Source of the DNA: Psychrobacillus psychrodurans
GTDB taxonomy: Bacteria; Bacillota; Bacilli; Bacillales_A; Planococcaceae
Direction: 5' to 3' (one strand)
Assembly: GCF_027563345.1 (NCBI RefSeq)
Contig: NZ_JAMKBK010000007.1
DNA length: 64,000 nucleotides
In this document: one piece after another, positions 32,002 through 40,623 of the stretch
Layout of the letters: each line of letters starts with the position of its first letter
Position numbering within the stretch: position 1 is the first letter of the stretch
The notes under the pieces: model-generated
Told to the model about the DNA's origin: nothing
The model's input: only the letters and a program-made list of their open reading frames with translations
Database searches by the model: none
Position numbers and translations under genes: made by a program

Positions 32002-33189
32002 TTACTTAGTGATAGTAGCAACTACACCAGCGCCTACAGTACGTCCACCCTCACGGATAGAGAATTTAGTACCTTCTTCAAGAGCGATTGGTGAGATTAG
32101 AGATACAGTCATTTCGATGTTATCTCCAGGCATAACCATTTCTACACCTTCAGGTAAGTTACAAACACCAGTTACGTCAGTTGTACGGAAGTAGAACTGA
32201 GGACGGTAGTTTGAGAAGAATGGAGTATGACGTCCACCCTCTTCTTTTGAAAGAACATAAACTTCAGCTTTGAAGTCTGTGTGTGGAGTGATTGAACCTG
32301 GTTTAGCTAATACTTGCCCACGTTGGATCTCTTCACGAGAAACCCCACGAAGAAGTGCACCAATGTTGTCTCCAGCTTCAGCATAGTCAAGAAGTTTACG
32401 GAACATTTCAACACCAGTTACAGTAGTTGATTTTGCTTCTTCAGTAATACCGATGATGTCTACAACGTCACCAATTTTAACTTGTCCACGCTCAACACGT
32501 CCAGTAGCAACTGTACCACGACCAGTGATTGAGAATACATCCTCTACTGGCATCATGAATGGTTTGTCAGTTTGACGTTCTGGAGTTGGGATATAGCTAT
32601 CTACAGCGTCCATTAATTCAATAATTTTTTCTTCCCAATCTGCTTCTCCTTCAAGAGCTTTAAGAGCAGAACCTTTAATTACAGGAAGGTCATCACCTGG
32701 GAAGTCGTATTCAGAAAGAAGGTCACGAATTTCCATTTCAACTAATTCAAGTAATTCTTCGTCATCAACCATATCACATTTGTTCATGAATACAACTAGG
32801 TATGGAACACCTACTTGACGTGAAAGAAGGATATGCTCACGAGTTTGTGGCATTGGGCCATCAGCAGCAGATACTACTAAGATCCCGCCGTCCATTTGTG
32901 CTGCACCTGTGATCATGTTTTTAACATAGTCAGCATGTCCTGGGCAGTCAACGTGTGCGTAGTGACGAGTTTCAGTTTCATACTCAACGTGTGAAGTATT
33001 GATAGTGATTCCACGTTCTTTTTCTTCAGGAGCGTTATCGATGTCAGCATATGATTTAGCTGTTCCACCCATTTTTTTAGAAAGAACTGTTGCGATAGCA
33101 GCAGTTAGAGTTGTTTTACCATGGTCAACGTGTCCGATTGTACCAATGTTAGCATGTGTTTTGGAGCGATCAAATTTTTCTTTAGCCAT
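32002..33189 (-). CDS. tuf: Translation elongation factor Tu
   Basis: 395 residues. GTPase motifs GHVDHGKTT (19-27), DCPGH, NKCD and GSALKAL, followed by the two beta-barrel domains. Delivers aminoacyl-tRNA to the ribosome. Last gene of the str operon, but with its own promoter near the fusA stop codon, which allows a higher output than fusA. Confidence 0.99.
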   Translation of the reverse strand: MAKEKFDRSKTHANIGTIGHVDHGKTTLTAAIATVLSKKMGGTAKSYADIDNAPEEKERGITINTSHVEYETETRHYAHVDCPGHADYVKNMITGAAQMDGGILVVSAADGPMPQTREHILLSRQVGVPYLVVFMNKCDMVDDEELLELVEMEIRDLLSEYDFPGDDLPVIKGSALKALEGEADWEEKIIELMDAVDSYIPTPERQTDKPFMMPVEDVFSITGRGTVATGRVERGQVKIGDVVDIIGITEEAKSTTVTGVEMFRKLLDYAEAGDNIGALLRGVSREEIQRGQVLAKPGSITPHTDFKAEVYVLSKEEGGRHTPFFSNYRPQFYFRTTDVTGVCNLPEGVEMVMPGDNIEMTVSLISPIALEEGTKFSIREGGRTVGAGVVATITK

Positions 33190-33276
33190 TAGAGAAGTCC
33201 TCCTCAGTAATTGTATGATTTTTTATTATAAAAGTAAGGGACTAATAGCCCCTTGTCTTTCATATACTATAAGTTA

Positions 33277-33305
33277 GTTATACTTTAGTTTTGGTGAAAA
33301 TTCAA
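33277..33305 (-). promoter_or_regulatory. SigA promoter of tuf
   Basis: Minus strand: -35 TTGAAT (33300-33305), 17-bp spacer, -10 TATAAC (33277-33282). The -35 abuts the fusA stop codon and is embedded in an inverted repeat GGTGAA/TTCACC (33293-33314). A small AAGGG/CCCTT hairpin follows in the leader (33236-33254). Confidence 0.75.
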
Positions 33306-35384
33306 TTATTCACCTTTATTTTTTTTGATAATTTCTTCAGAAATTGATTTTGGAACATCTTCATAATGATCAAATGTCATTGAGAATACTCCACGTCCTT
33401 GCGTGTTAGAACGCAATGCCGTTGCATATCCGAACATTTCAGCAAGCGGAACCATTGAACGCACAACTTGTGCATTTCCGCGAGCGTCCATACCTTCAAC
33501 GCGACCACGACGAGAAGTGATATCACCCATGATGTCTCCTAAATATTCTTCAGGAATAACAACTTCAACTTTCATGATTGGCTCAAGAATTACTGGGTTT
33601 ACTTTAGATACAGCATTTTTCAATGCCATAGAAGCAGCAACTTTAAAGGCCATTTCATTCGAGTCAACATCATGATATGATCCGTCGTATAATTTTGCTT
33701 TAATATCGATTAATGGATATCCAGCAAGTACACCATTGTTAAGTGAGTCACGAAGACCTGCCTCAACAGCTGGAATGTATTCACGTGGAACTACCCCACC
33801 GACAACAGCATTTTCAAATTCAAAGCCTTTTCCTTCTTCGTTTGGAGAGAATTCAATCCAAACGTGTCCGAATTGACCACGTCCACCAGATTGACGTACG
33901 AATTTACCTTCAACTTTTGCTGAAGAGCGGAAAGTTTCACGATAAGATACTTGAGGAGCACCTACGTTAGCTTCTACTTTAAATTCACGACGCATACGGT
34001 CAACTAAGATATCAAGGTGAAGTTCACCCATACCTGCGATAATAACTTGACCAGTTTCTTGGTCTGTATGAACGCGGAATGTTGGATCTTCTTCTGCTAA
34101 TTTTACAAGAGCAGCACCCATTTTGTCTTGGTCAGCTTTAGATTTTGGTTCAACTGATAAAGAAATAACTGGTTCTGGGAATTCCATAGACTCTAGAATT
34201 ACTAGAGCTTTTTCATCACACAAAGTATCTCCAGTTGTTGTATCTTTCAAGCCTACAGCTGCAGCAATATCTCCAGCGTAAACTTGTGAGATTTCTTCAC
34301 GAGAGTTAGCATGCATTTGTAGGATACGTCCTACGCGCTCACGCTTACCTTTAGTTGAGTTTTGAACGTACGAACCAGCTTGTAATGTACCAGAATATAC
34401 ACGGAAGAATGTTAATTTACCAACGTAAGGGTCAGTCATAACTTTAAATGCTAATGCAGAGAATGGTTCTGAATCGTCAGAATGACGTTCAATTTCATCA
34501 TCAGAATTAGGATCGATTCCTTTCATTGCCGGAATATCAAGTGGTGATGGTAGGTATGCAACAACTGCGTCAAGAACTTTTTGAACACCTTTGTTTTTAA
34601 ATGCAGTACCACATACTACTGGATAGAATTCTACGTTTAAAGTACCTTTACGGATACCGTTAACTAATTCTTCGTTCGTAATTTCTTCTCCACCAAGATA
34701 TTTTTCCATTAAATCTTCATCAAGTTCAGCTACAGCTTCAACTAGCTTTTCACGATATTCTTCAGCTTGTGCCATGTATTCTTCAGGAATTTCCACTTCT
34801 TGAATGTCTGTTCCTAAGTCATTACCGTACACAGTTGCTTTCATCGTTACTAAGTCGATAATTCCAGAGAATTCATCTTCTGCACCGATTGGTAATTGAA
34901 TTGGATGAGCGTTAGCTTGTAAACGATCGTGTAGAGTTCCTACAGAATATAAGAAATCTGCACCCGTTTTATCCATTTTGTTAATGAAAACAATACGCGG
35001 TACGCCATAAGTTGTAGCTTGACGCCATACTGTTTCAGTTTGTGGTTCAACACCAGATTGAGCATCTAGTACTGTAACCGCACCATCAAGTACACGAAGT
35101 GAACGTTCAACTTCAACAGTGAAGTCTACGTGTCCAGGTGTATCGATGATATTTACACGGTGATTATCCCATGCAGCTGTTGTTGCAGCTGAAGTAATAG
35201 TGATCCCACGTTCTTGTTCTTGCTCCATCCAGTCCATCTGTGATGCACCTTCATGAGTTTCCCCGATTTTGTGGATTTTACCAGTGTAATAAAGAATACG
35301 CTCCGTAGTAGTCGTTTTACCAGCATCGATGTGAGCCATGATACCGATATTACGTGTTTTGTCTAAGGAGAACTCTCTAGCCAT
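33306..35384 (-). CDS. fusA: Translation elongation factor G
   Basis: 692 residues. GTPase motifs AHIDAGKTTTTER (17-29), DTPGHVDF, NKMDKTGADF; then domains II-V including the QSGGRGQFGHV loop of domain IV. Drives translocation and, with RRF, ribosome recycling. 62 bp behind rpsG. Confidence 0.99.
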   Translation of the reverse strand: MAREFSLDKTRNIGIMAHIDAGKTTTTERILYYTGKIHKIGETHEGASQMDWMEQEQERGITITSAATTAAWDNHRVNIIDTPGHVDFTVEVERSLRVLDGAVTVLDAQSGVEPQTETVWRQATTYGVPRIVFINKMDKTGADFLYSVGTLHDRLQANAHPIQLPIGAEDEFSGIIDLVTMKATVYGNDLGTDIQEVEIPEEYMAQAEEYREKLVEAVAELDEDLMEKYLGGEEITNEELVNGIRKGTLNVEFYPVVCGTAFKNKGVQKVLDAVVAYLPSPLDIPAMKGIDPNSDDEIERHSDDSEPFSALAFKVMTDPYVGKLTFFRVYSGTLQAGSYVQNSTKGKRERVGRILQMHANSREEISQVYAGDIAAAVGLKDTTTGDTLCDEKALVILESMEFPEPVISLSVEPKSKADQDKMGAALVKLAEEDPTFRVHTDQETGQVIIAGMGELHLDILVDRMRREFKVEANVGAPQVSYRETFRSSAKVEGKFVRQSGGRGQFGHVWIEFSPNEEGKGFEFENAVVGGVVPREYIPAVEAGLRDSLNNGVLAGYPLIDIKAKLYDGSYHDVDSNEMAFKVAASMALKNAVSKVNPVILEPIMKVEVVIPEEYLGDIMGDITSRRGRVEGMDARGNAQVVRSMVPLAEMFGYATALRSNTQGRGVFSMTFDHYEDVPKSISEEIIKKNKGE

Positions 35385-35446
35385 ATTGTATTTCTCCTTC
35401 CATATTCGGATTAGAGTATGATTTTAGATTGATTTTAAAGAATAGC

Positions 35447-35917
35447 TTACCAACGATAGTGAGCGAATGCTTTATTAGCTTCTGCCATTTTATGCATATC
35501 TTCACGTTTTTTAACTGAAGCACCAGTGTTGTTAGATGCATCAAGAATTTCGTTAGCTAAACGTTCTTCCATCGTTTTTTCTCCACGAAGACGTGAATAG
35601 TTTACTAAGTAACGAAGACCTAGTGTTGAACGACGGTCAGGACGTACTTCAACCGGTACTTGGTAGTTTGCACCACCAACACGACGAGCACGTACTTCTA
35701 GAACTGGCATTACATTATTTAGAGCAGCTTCAAATACTTCTAATGCATCTTTACCTGAACGTTCTTTAACAAGTTCGAACGCTCCGTATAGAATTTTTTG
35801 AGAAGTACCTCTTTTACCGTCAACCATCATTTTATTGATTAAACGAGTTACTAGTTTTGAATTATAAATTGGATCTGGTAACACGTCACGTTTGGAAACA
35901 GGACCTTTACGAGGCAT
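35447..35917 (-). CDS. rpsG: 30S ribosomal protein S7
   Basis: 156 residues, standard length: PRKGPVSKRDVLPDPIYNSKLVTRLINKMM start and the end MHKMAEANKAFAHYRW. Primary assembly protein of the 30S head. 41 bp behind rpsL. Confidence 0.98.
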   Translation of the reverse strand: MPRKGPVSKRDVLPDPIYNSKLVTRLINKMMVDGKRGTSQKILYGAFELVKERSGKDALEVFEAALNNVMPVLEVRARRVGGANYQVPVEVRPDRRSTLGLRYLVNYSRLRGEKTMEERLANEILDASNNTGASVKKREDMHKMAEANKAFAHYRW

Positions 35918-35958
35918 GTGTTTTCCTCCTTTCGACGAATGTCAAATTATTAATTAAA

Positions 35959-36378
35959 TTATTTCTTTTCTTTAGGGCGTTTTGCACCGTAAAGAGAACG
36001 ACTTTGCATACGACCAGTAACACCAGCTGTATCAAGAGCACCACGTACGATATGATAACGTACCCCTGGTAAATCTTTTACTTTTCCTCCGCGGATAAGT
36101 ACAACACTATGTTCTTGTAGGTTGTGTCCTTCTCCTGGAATATAAGCAGTAACCTCTAACGTATTTGTTAAACGTACACGCGCATATTTACGAAGTGCTG
36201 AGTTAGGTTTTTTCGGCGTCATAGTACCAACACGAGTACAAACCCCACGTTTTTGTGGAGAGTTAAGATTAGTACCAGCCTTTTTGAAGCTGTTATAACC
36301 TTTTCCTAGTGCTGGAGACTTTGATTTCGTGCTTTTGGATTGACGAGGCTTACGTACCAATTGGTTAATTGTAGGCAT
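35959..36378 (-). CDS. rpsL: 30S ribosomal protein S12
   Basis: 139 residues; MPTINQLVRKPR start, CTRVGTMTPKKPNSALRKYARVRL and GHNLQEHSVVLIRGGKVKDLPGVRYH. The lysines of the two decoding-centre loops (TPKKPNS and GGKVKDLPG) are those of a streptomycin-sensitive form. Confidence 0.98.
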   Translation of the reverse strand: MPTINQLVRKPRQSKSTKSKSPALGKGYNSFKKAGTNLNSPQKRGVCTRVGTMTPKKPNSALRKYARVRLTNTLEVTAYIPGEGHNLQEHSVVLIRGGKVKDLPGVRYHIVRGALDTAGVTGRMQSRSLYGAKRPKEKK

Positions 36379-36476
36379 CGATTATTCCTCCCTTCATTTG
36401 TTCTTGTTAATACCACACATCCAGGTGGTTCATTTTTGGGGTAAAAACAAAGTCTTTGTGCATTACACAAAAACTG

Positions 36477-36725
36477 TTACACAGTAATAGCTACTACTGA
36501 CGCCGCTAAGCGCAGTCCACAAGCTTTACCAAGATCTACTTTAGACTCAACATAGTTAATCGAAACATTGTTTTCCACAGCTGTTTGTCGTGCTAGTTCA
36601 ATGATTCTCTCTTCTACATCTAGTGCAATATAAACTTCGTTGACAAGCCCTTTTTTCATTGCTTTTACTGCTTGCTTTGTACCTATGATTGTTTCTTTCG
36701 CTTGTTTCACTTTTTCATAAGACAT
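36477..36725 (-). CDS. ybxF: L7Ae-family K-turn RNA-binding protein (YbxF)
   Basis: 82 residues, the family length, starting MSYEKVKQAKETIIGTKQ. It has the L7Ae fold signature AMKKGLVNEVYIALDVEERII and a C-terminal CGLRLAASVVAI. YbxF binds kink-turns; its exact cellular role is not settled. First gene of the str operon. ATG at 36725 is 8 bases from GGAGG; an in-frame ATG two codons earlier is too close to it. Confidence 0.93.
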   Translation of the reverse strand: MSYEKVKQAKETIIGTKQAVKAMKKGLVNEVYIALDVEERIIELARQTAVENNVSINYVESKVDLGKACGLRLAASVVAITV

Positions 36726-36772
36726 TTGCATATCCTCCAAAGGTACAAGTCAAATAACTATCAACCTTAAAT

Positions 36773-36801
36773 ATATTATCATTCATTGAAAAAGGTGTCA
36801 A
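36773..36801 (-). promoter_or_regulatory. SigA promoter of the str operon
   Basis: Minus strand: -35 TTGACA (36796-36801), 17-bp spacer, -10 TAATAT (36773-36778), between the rpoC terminator and ybxF. Confidence 0.85.
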
Positions 36802-36813
36802 CAATAAACATGA

Positions 36814-36851
36814 AATATTAGGGAGAAATAAAATTAGTCCTCCCTAATATT
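36814..36851 (-). terminator. Terminator of rpoB-rpoC
   Basis: AATATTAGGGAG (36814-36825) pairs with CTCCCTAATATT (36840-36851). The stem is long, but only a short T-rich tail follows on the minus strand. Starts 9 bp after the rpoC stop. Confidence 0.75.
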
Positions 36852-36860
36852 TTGTTTGTT

Positions 36861-39800
36861 TTATTCTGCGTTAACTAATTCTTTTTCAGTATCTGCTTCA
36901 TTGTCTGTGATTTTAATTTGGCGATAACGTTGCATACCTGTACCTGCTGGAACTAGCTTACCGATAATTACGTTTTCTTTCAGGCCTAGTAATTCATCAC
37001 GTTTCCCTTTAATCGCTGCGTCAGTTAAGACACGAGTCGTTTCTTGGAATGATGCAGCAGACAAGAACGATTCTGTTTCAAGAGAAGCTTTTGTAATACC
37101 AAGGATAACCGGACGACAAGTAGCAGGAATCTTACCTTGTAAAACTGCTTCCTTATTCGCTTCGGCAAATTGGTGGATGTCTAGTAGTGATCCCGGAAGT
37201 AGGTCTGTTTCTCCAGCTTCAATCACACGTACTTTACGAAGCATTTGGCGTACCATTACTTCGATATGTTTATCCCCAATTTCTACCCCTTGCATACGAT
37301 AAACTTTTTGTACTTCTTTTAATAAGTACTCTTGAACAGTTGAAACATCTTTAACTCTTAACAATTCCTTAGGATCTACAGAACCCTCAGTAAGTACTTG
37401 ACCACGGTGCATTGTATCGTTTAGTTGAACTTTTAAACGTGCATTGTACGGCGCCAAATATTTACGAGTTTCCACATTACCTTGAATTGTAATTTCTTTT
37501 TGACCTTCTCTAATTTCATCAATTTCAGTAACAGTACCTGAAATTTCGGAAATAACAGCTTGCCCTTTAGGATTACGAGCTTCGAAAATCTCTTGGATAC
37601 GCGGAAGACCTTGTGTAATATCGTCTCCTGCAACCCCGCCTGTATGGAATGTACGCATTGTTAACTGTGTACCTGGTTCCCCAATCGATTGAGCAGCAAT
37701 AATACCAACTGCTTCTCCAACTTCAACTGTGTCTCCAGTAGCTAAATTCAAGCCGTAACATTTTTTACAAACACCATGTTTTGTATTACAAGTAAATGCA
37801 GAGCGAATTGTTAATTCATCAATACCTGCTTCTTCAATAACACGAGCAACGTCTTGTGTAATTAACCCGTCTCTTTCTAAAATCAATTCATTAGTAGTTG
37901 GATGGAAAATTGTTTTCTTAGTATGACGACCGACAATACGTTCGCCAAACTCTTCAATAACTTCTGTGCCTTCCATAAGTGAACCGATTAGTAATCCACG
38001 GTCAGTTCCACAATCATCTTCACGAACGATTACATCTTGCGCAACGTCTACTAGACGGCGAGTTAAGTAACCTGAATCGGCAGTTTTAAGTGCTGTATCG
38101 GCAAGACCTTTACGAGCACCATGTGTAGAGATGAAGTATTCAAGTACTGTTAACCCTTCACGGAATGATGACTTAATCGGAAGTTCGATAATTCGACCAG
38201 CCGGATTGGCCATTAGTCCACGCATACCTGCAAGTTGAGTAAAGTTAGATGCATTACCACGGGCACCTGAGTCACTCATCATGAAGATTGGATTCATGTT
38301 ATCTAGCGATTTCATCAGTTTATCTTGAATAACTTCCTTTGCTTTACTCCAGTGTCCAATGACACTAGCATAACGCTCTTCTTCCGTTATTAGACCACGG
38401 CGGAATTGTTTAATAACTTTATCTACTTTACCTTGTGCTTCTTCAAGAATTTCGCCTTTATCTGGAAGTACTACGATATCAGAGATACCAATTGTAATTC
38501 CAGCTTTAGTAGAATATTTAAACCCTAGAGCTTTCATACGGTCAAGCATTTTTGAAGTTTCTGTGATATGGAAACGTTTAAATACTTCCGCAATGATATT
38601 ACCAAGAATTTTTTTCTTAAATGGCTGTACAAGATCCATAGACTCGATATGTTTTTTCACATCTGTAATCGTAGGAACGAAATATTTCTCCGGAGTTTCA
38701 ATTTGTAAATTGAAATCTGTCGGCTCATTGATGTATGGGAACGTTTCTGGAAGTATTTCATTGAAAATTACTTTACCTACAGTTGTTAGCAATAGCATCT
38801 TATTTTGTTCTTCTGTAAATGTTTGATTGTTTACAGATGCTGCCGGTATTGCAATACGTGTATGCAAATGTACATGACCAGTATTATAAGCAATTAGCAC
38901 TTCTTCCGGACCGTAGAATGTAGAACCTTCACCCATTGCACCTTTACGCTCAAGTGTTAAGTAATAGTTTCCTAAAACCATATCTTGAGATGGTGTAACT
39001 ACTGGTTTTCCATCTTTCGGGTTCAAAATGTTTTGTGCTGCAAGCATTAGTAAACGAGCTTCCGCTTGTGCTTCTGCTGATAAAGGAACGTGAACAGCCA
39101 TTTGGTCACCATCAAAGTCAGCATTATATGCTGTACATACTAGAGGGTGAAGGCGAATTGCACGACCTTCTACTAATGTCGGTTCAAATGCTTGGATACC
39201 AAGACGGTGAAGAGTAGGGGCACGGTTAAGTAAAACCGGATGCTCTCTAATTACATCTTCTAATACATCCCATACTTCAGCATGCATACGCTCAATTTTA
39301 CGTTTTGCACTCTTAATGTTGTGGGCTAAACCACGTTCAACAAGTTCCTTCATAACAAATGGTTTAAATAGTTCAATTGCCATTTCTTTTGGAAGTCCAC
39401 ATTGATACATTTTCAAGTTTGGTCCTACTACGATAACGGAACGACCAGAGTAGTCAACACGTTTACCAAGTAGATTTTGACGGAAACGACCTTGCTTCCC
39501 TTTTAACATATGTGAAAGTGATTTCAACGGACGGTTACCCGGACCTGTTACCGGACGACCACGACGACCGTTATCAATCAAAGCATCAACAGCTTCTTGA
39601 AGCATACGTTTTTCATTTTGAACGATGATACTAGGAGCACCAAGATCCAATAGACGTTTTAAACGATTGTTACGATTAATAACACGACGATATAAATCAT
39701 TTAGATCAGAAGTAGCAAAACGTCCACCGTCCAACTGAACCATCGGACGTAATTCTGGAGGAATTACCGGTAGAACATCTAAAATCATCCAATCAGGTCT

Positions 39801-40463
39801 GTTCCCTGAATTACGGAAAGATTCTACGACTTCTAAACGTTTAATAGCACGTGTACGACGTTGACCTTGAGCTGTTTTCAACTCTTCTTTTAATTGTTCT
39901 GTTTCACTTTCTAAATCAATTTCTGAAAGTAAACGTTTGATAGCTTCAGCACCCATCGCAGCCTGGAATTTAGTTCCAAACTTATCGCGATAAGCACGGT
40001 ATTCTTTTTCAGAAAGCAATTGCTTCTTTTCAAGAGGTGTGTCTGCTGGCTCTATTACTACATAAGAAGCAAAGTAAATTACTTCTTCTAGTGATCTTGG
40101 AGACATATCCAAAATCAGACCCATACGACTTGGGATACCTTTAAAATACCAAATATGCGATACCGGAGCTGCAAGTTCGATGTGACCCATTCGTTCACGA
40201 CGTACTTTTGCACGTGTTACTTCTACTCCACAACGATCACATACAACACCTTTATAACGAACGCGTTTATATTTACCGCAATGACATTCCCAATCCTTTG
40301 TAGGACCAAAAATACGTTCACAGAATAAACCATCTTTTTCAGGTTTTAATGTACGATAATTAATTGTTTCAGGTTTTTTAACTTCCCCATAAGACCATGA
40401 ACGGATTTTATCAGGTGAAGCTAAACCAATTTTCATATACTCAAAATTATTAACGTCTATCAA
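36861..40463 (-). CDS. rpoC: DNA-directed RNA polymerase subunit beta'
   Basis: 1200 residues. Zinc-binding domain Cys60, Cys62, Cys75, Cys78; catalytic NADFDGDQMAVH (about 447-458); bridge helix and trigger loop (GLMANPAGRIIELPIKSSF, then MRTFHTGG). Ends in an acidic tail typical of Bacillales. TTG start at 40463 after GGGAGGTAGG, matching the usual (M)-DVNNFEYM start. Confidence 0.99.
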   Translation of the reverse strand: MIDVNNFEYMKIGLASPDKIRSWSYGEVKKPETINYRTLKPEKDGLFCERIFGPTKDWECHCGKYKRVRYKGVVCDRCGVEVTRAKVRRERMGHIELAAPVSHIWYFKGIPSRMGLILDMSPRSLEEVIYFASYVVIEPADTPLEKKQLLSEKEYRAYRDKFGTKFQAAMGAEAIKRLLSEIDLESETEQLKEELKTAQGQRRTRAIKRLEVVESFRNSGNRPDWMILDVLPVIPPELRPMVQLDGGRFATSDLNDLYRRVINRNNRLKRLLDLGAPSIIVQNEKRMLQEAVDALIDNGRRGRPVTGPGNRPLKSLSHMLKGKQGRFRQNLLGKRVDYSGRSVIVVGPNLKMYQCGLPKEMAIELFKPFVMKELVERGLAHNIKSAKRKIERMHAEVWDVLEDVIREHPVLLNRAPTLHRLGIQAFEPTLVEGRAIRLHPLVCTAYNADFDGDQMAVHVPLSAEAQAEARLLMLAAQNILNPKDGKPVVTPSQDMVLGNYYLTLERKGAMGEGSTFYGPEEVLIAYNTGHVHLHTRIAIPAASVNNQTFTEEQNKMLLLTTVGKVIFNEILPETFPYINEPTDFNLQIETPEKYFVPTITDVKKHIESMDLVQPFKKKILGNIIAEVFKRFHITETSKMLDRMKALGFKYSTKAGITIGISDIVVLPDKGEILEEAQGKVDKVIKQFRRGLITEEERYASVIGHWSKAKEVIQDKLMKSLDNMNPIFMMSDSGARGNASNFTQLAGMRGLMANPAGRIIELPIKSSFREGLTVLEYFISTHGARKGLADTALKTADSGYLTRRLVDVAQDVIVREDDCGTDRGLLIGSLMEGTEVIEEFGERIVGRHTKKTIFHPTTNELILERDGLITQDVARVIEEAGIDELTIRSAFTCNTKHGVCKKCYGLNLATGDTVEVGEAVGIIAAQSIGEPGTQLTMRTFHTGGVAGDDITQGLPRIQEIFEARNPKGQAVISEISGTVTEIDEIREGQKEITIQGNVETRKYLAPYNARLKVQLNDTMHRGQVLTEGSVDPKELLRVKDVSTVQEYLLKEVQKVYRMQGVEIGDKHIEVMVRQMLRKVRVIEAGETDLLPGSLLDIHQFAEANKEAVLQGKIPATCRPVILGITKASLETESFLSAASFQETTRVLTDAAIKGKRDELLGLKENVIIGKLVPAGTGMQRYRQIKITDNEADTEKELVNAE

Positions 40464-40544
40464 GGAGCCTACCTCCCTTTAGTCTTGTGTCTTTTAAAAG
40501 ACTTTTCCAAGTAGCTCTGCATTATGCAATTTTATACGGAAATA

Positions 40545-40565
40545 CGGACAGGCATCACCTGTCCG
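40545..40565 (-). promoter_or_regulatory. Perfect stem-loop in the rpoB-rpoC spacer
   Basis: CGGACAGG (40545-40552) pairs perfectly with CCTGTCCG (40558-40565) across the 5-nt loop CATCA. No T-run follows, so it is not an intrinsic terminator; a processing or mRNA-stability site is more likely. The spacer is 160 bp, long for this gene pair. Confidence 0.6.
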
Positions 40566-40623
40566 ATTCTTATTGTTTAATCTAGAATTTGCTTAGGACC
40601 CTCGCGGTACCTTTCGCTATTCT

